Source: Candidatus Parcubacteria bacterium (GTDB lineage Bacteria > Patescibacteriota > Minisyncoccia > JAHIHE01 > JAGLIN01). Taken from it: DNA of 5,047 nucleotides. Of the stretch, positions 4,893-5,047 are shown in pieces. A program made the position numbers and the translations under genes. Positions within the stretch are counted from its first letter, which is position 1. Every line of letters starts with the position of its first letter. The stretch is taken from contig JAGLIN010000121.1 in assembly GCA_023142975.1 (NCBI GenBank), forward strand, positions 1 through 5,047. The letters run 5' to 3'. The notes beneath the pieces are model-generated. The model was not told where the DNA came from and did no database searches. It saw only the letters and a program-made list of their open reading frames with translations.

Positions 4893-5047
4893 ATGGTTAA
4901 AGCAAGCAAAAAAGTGGCTGATAAAAAGAGTGAATATGGAGCAAAACAAATACAAGTTTTAGAGGGATTAGCTCCGGTCAGAAAAAGACCTGGGATGTAT
5001 ATTGGCGGAACAGGTCTTGAGGGATTGCATCATTTGATTTGGGAAGT
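4893..5047 (+). CDS. gyrB: DNA gyrase subunit B, N-terminal fragment (runs off window)
   Basis: The first 51 codons plus two bases are present; the gene continues beyond the window. GyrB supplies the ATPase of DNA gyrase, which with GyrA introduces negative supercoils into DNA in the cytoplasm. After a short Lys-rich lead, residues 15-40 contain the family hallmark YGAKQIQVLEGLAPVRKRPG followed by MYIGGT, then GLHHLIWE (44-51), the start of the GHKL ATPase domain. GLHHLIWEV fits GyrB better than ParE, but a ParE-type topoisomerase IV subunit cannot be fully excluded from this fragment. The ATP-binding glutamate and asparagine lie downstream of the visible part. No Shine-Dalgarno precedes the ATG; a good promoter lies at 4828-4856. 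Confidence 0.92.
   Translation, partial: MVKASKKVADKKSEYGAKQIQVLEGLAPVRKRPGMYIGGTGLEGLHHLIWE

Overview
The window looks like chromosomal DNA from a Candidate Phyla Radiation (Patescibacteria, Parcubacteria-like) bacterium. This is inferred from five things: AT-rich sequence, UGA used as an ordinary stop, no Shine-Dalgarno motif before any of the five genes, a small stand-alone GIY-YIG nuclease of the type common in these genomes, and a membrane-anchored protein with a PsbP-like module and Cys-bearing Ig-like modules. No marker gene in the window proves the assignment.

Layout, all genes on the + strand. Positions 1-148 hold one palindromic repeat hairpin and no gene. At 149-871 is a NatA-type ABC ATPase and at 1292-2527 its NatB-type ABC-2 permease partner. 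Together they would form an exporter of the Na+-extrusion NatAB family. The pair is interrupted by a 375-bp cassette (885-1259): a 96-residue GIY-YIG nuclease gene fitted between two 42-bp inverted repeats, each with an internal hairpin. Positions 2528-2797 are intergenic and carry a second, gene-less 202-bp element (2543-2744) built the same way: 27-bp inverted terminal repeats placed concentrically around a 12-bp inverted repeat. At 2798-4759 is a 653-residue anchored, cysteine-rich, extracytoplasmic protein of unknown function. After a terminator-like hairpin and a good sigma-70-type promoter, the 5' end of gyrB (DNA gyrase subunit B) starts at 4893 and runs off the window.

The most interesting signal is the repeat family. 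Five hairpin units (one near 68-91, two around the GIY-YIG gene, two around the gene-less element) share an outward-facing TGTCA head followed by a palindrome. In both pairs the two copies differ at only two positions, and those positions pair with each other in the hairpin (T-A in one copy, C-G in the other). The arrangement resembles REP palindromes with a resident nuclease (compare REP/RAYT systems), but with a GIY-YIG enzyme instead of an HUH transposase. The sequence shows the structure; mobility is a hypothesis.

Base composition supports a mosaic. Hand counts give about 43% GC in the middle of natA, about 27% in the GIY-YIG gene, and roughly 25-30% in sampled parts of the 653-residue gene.
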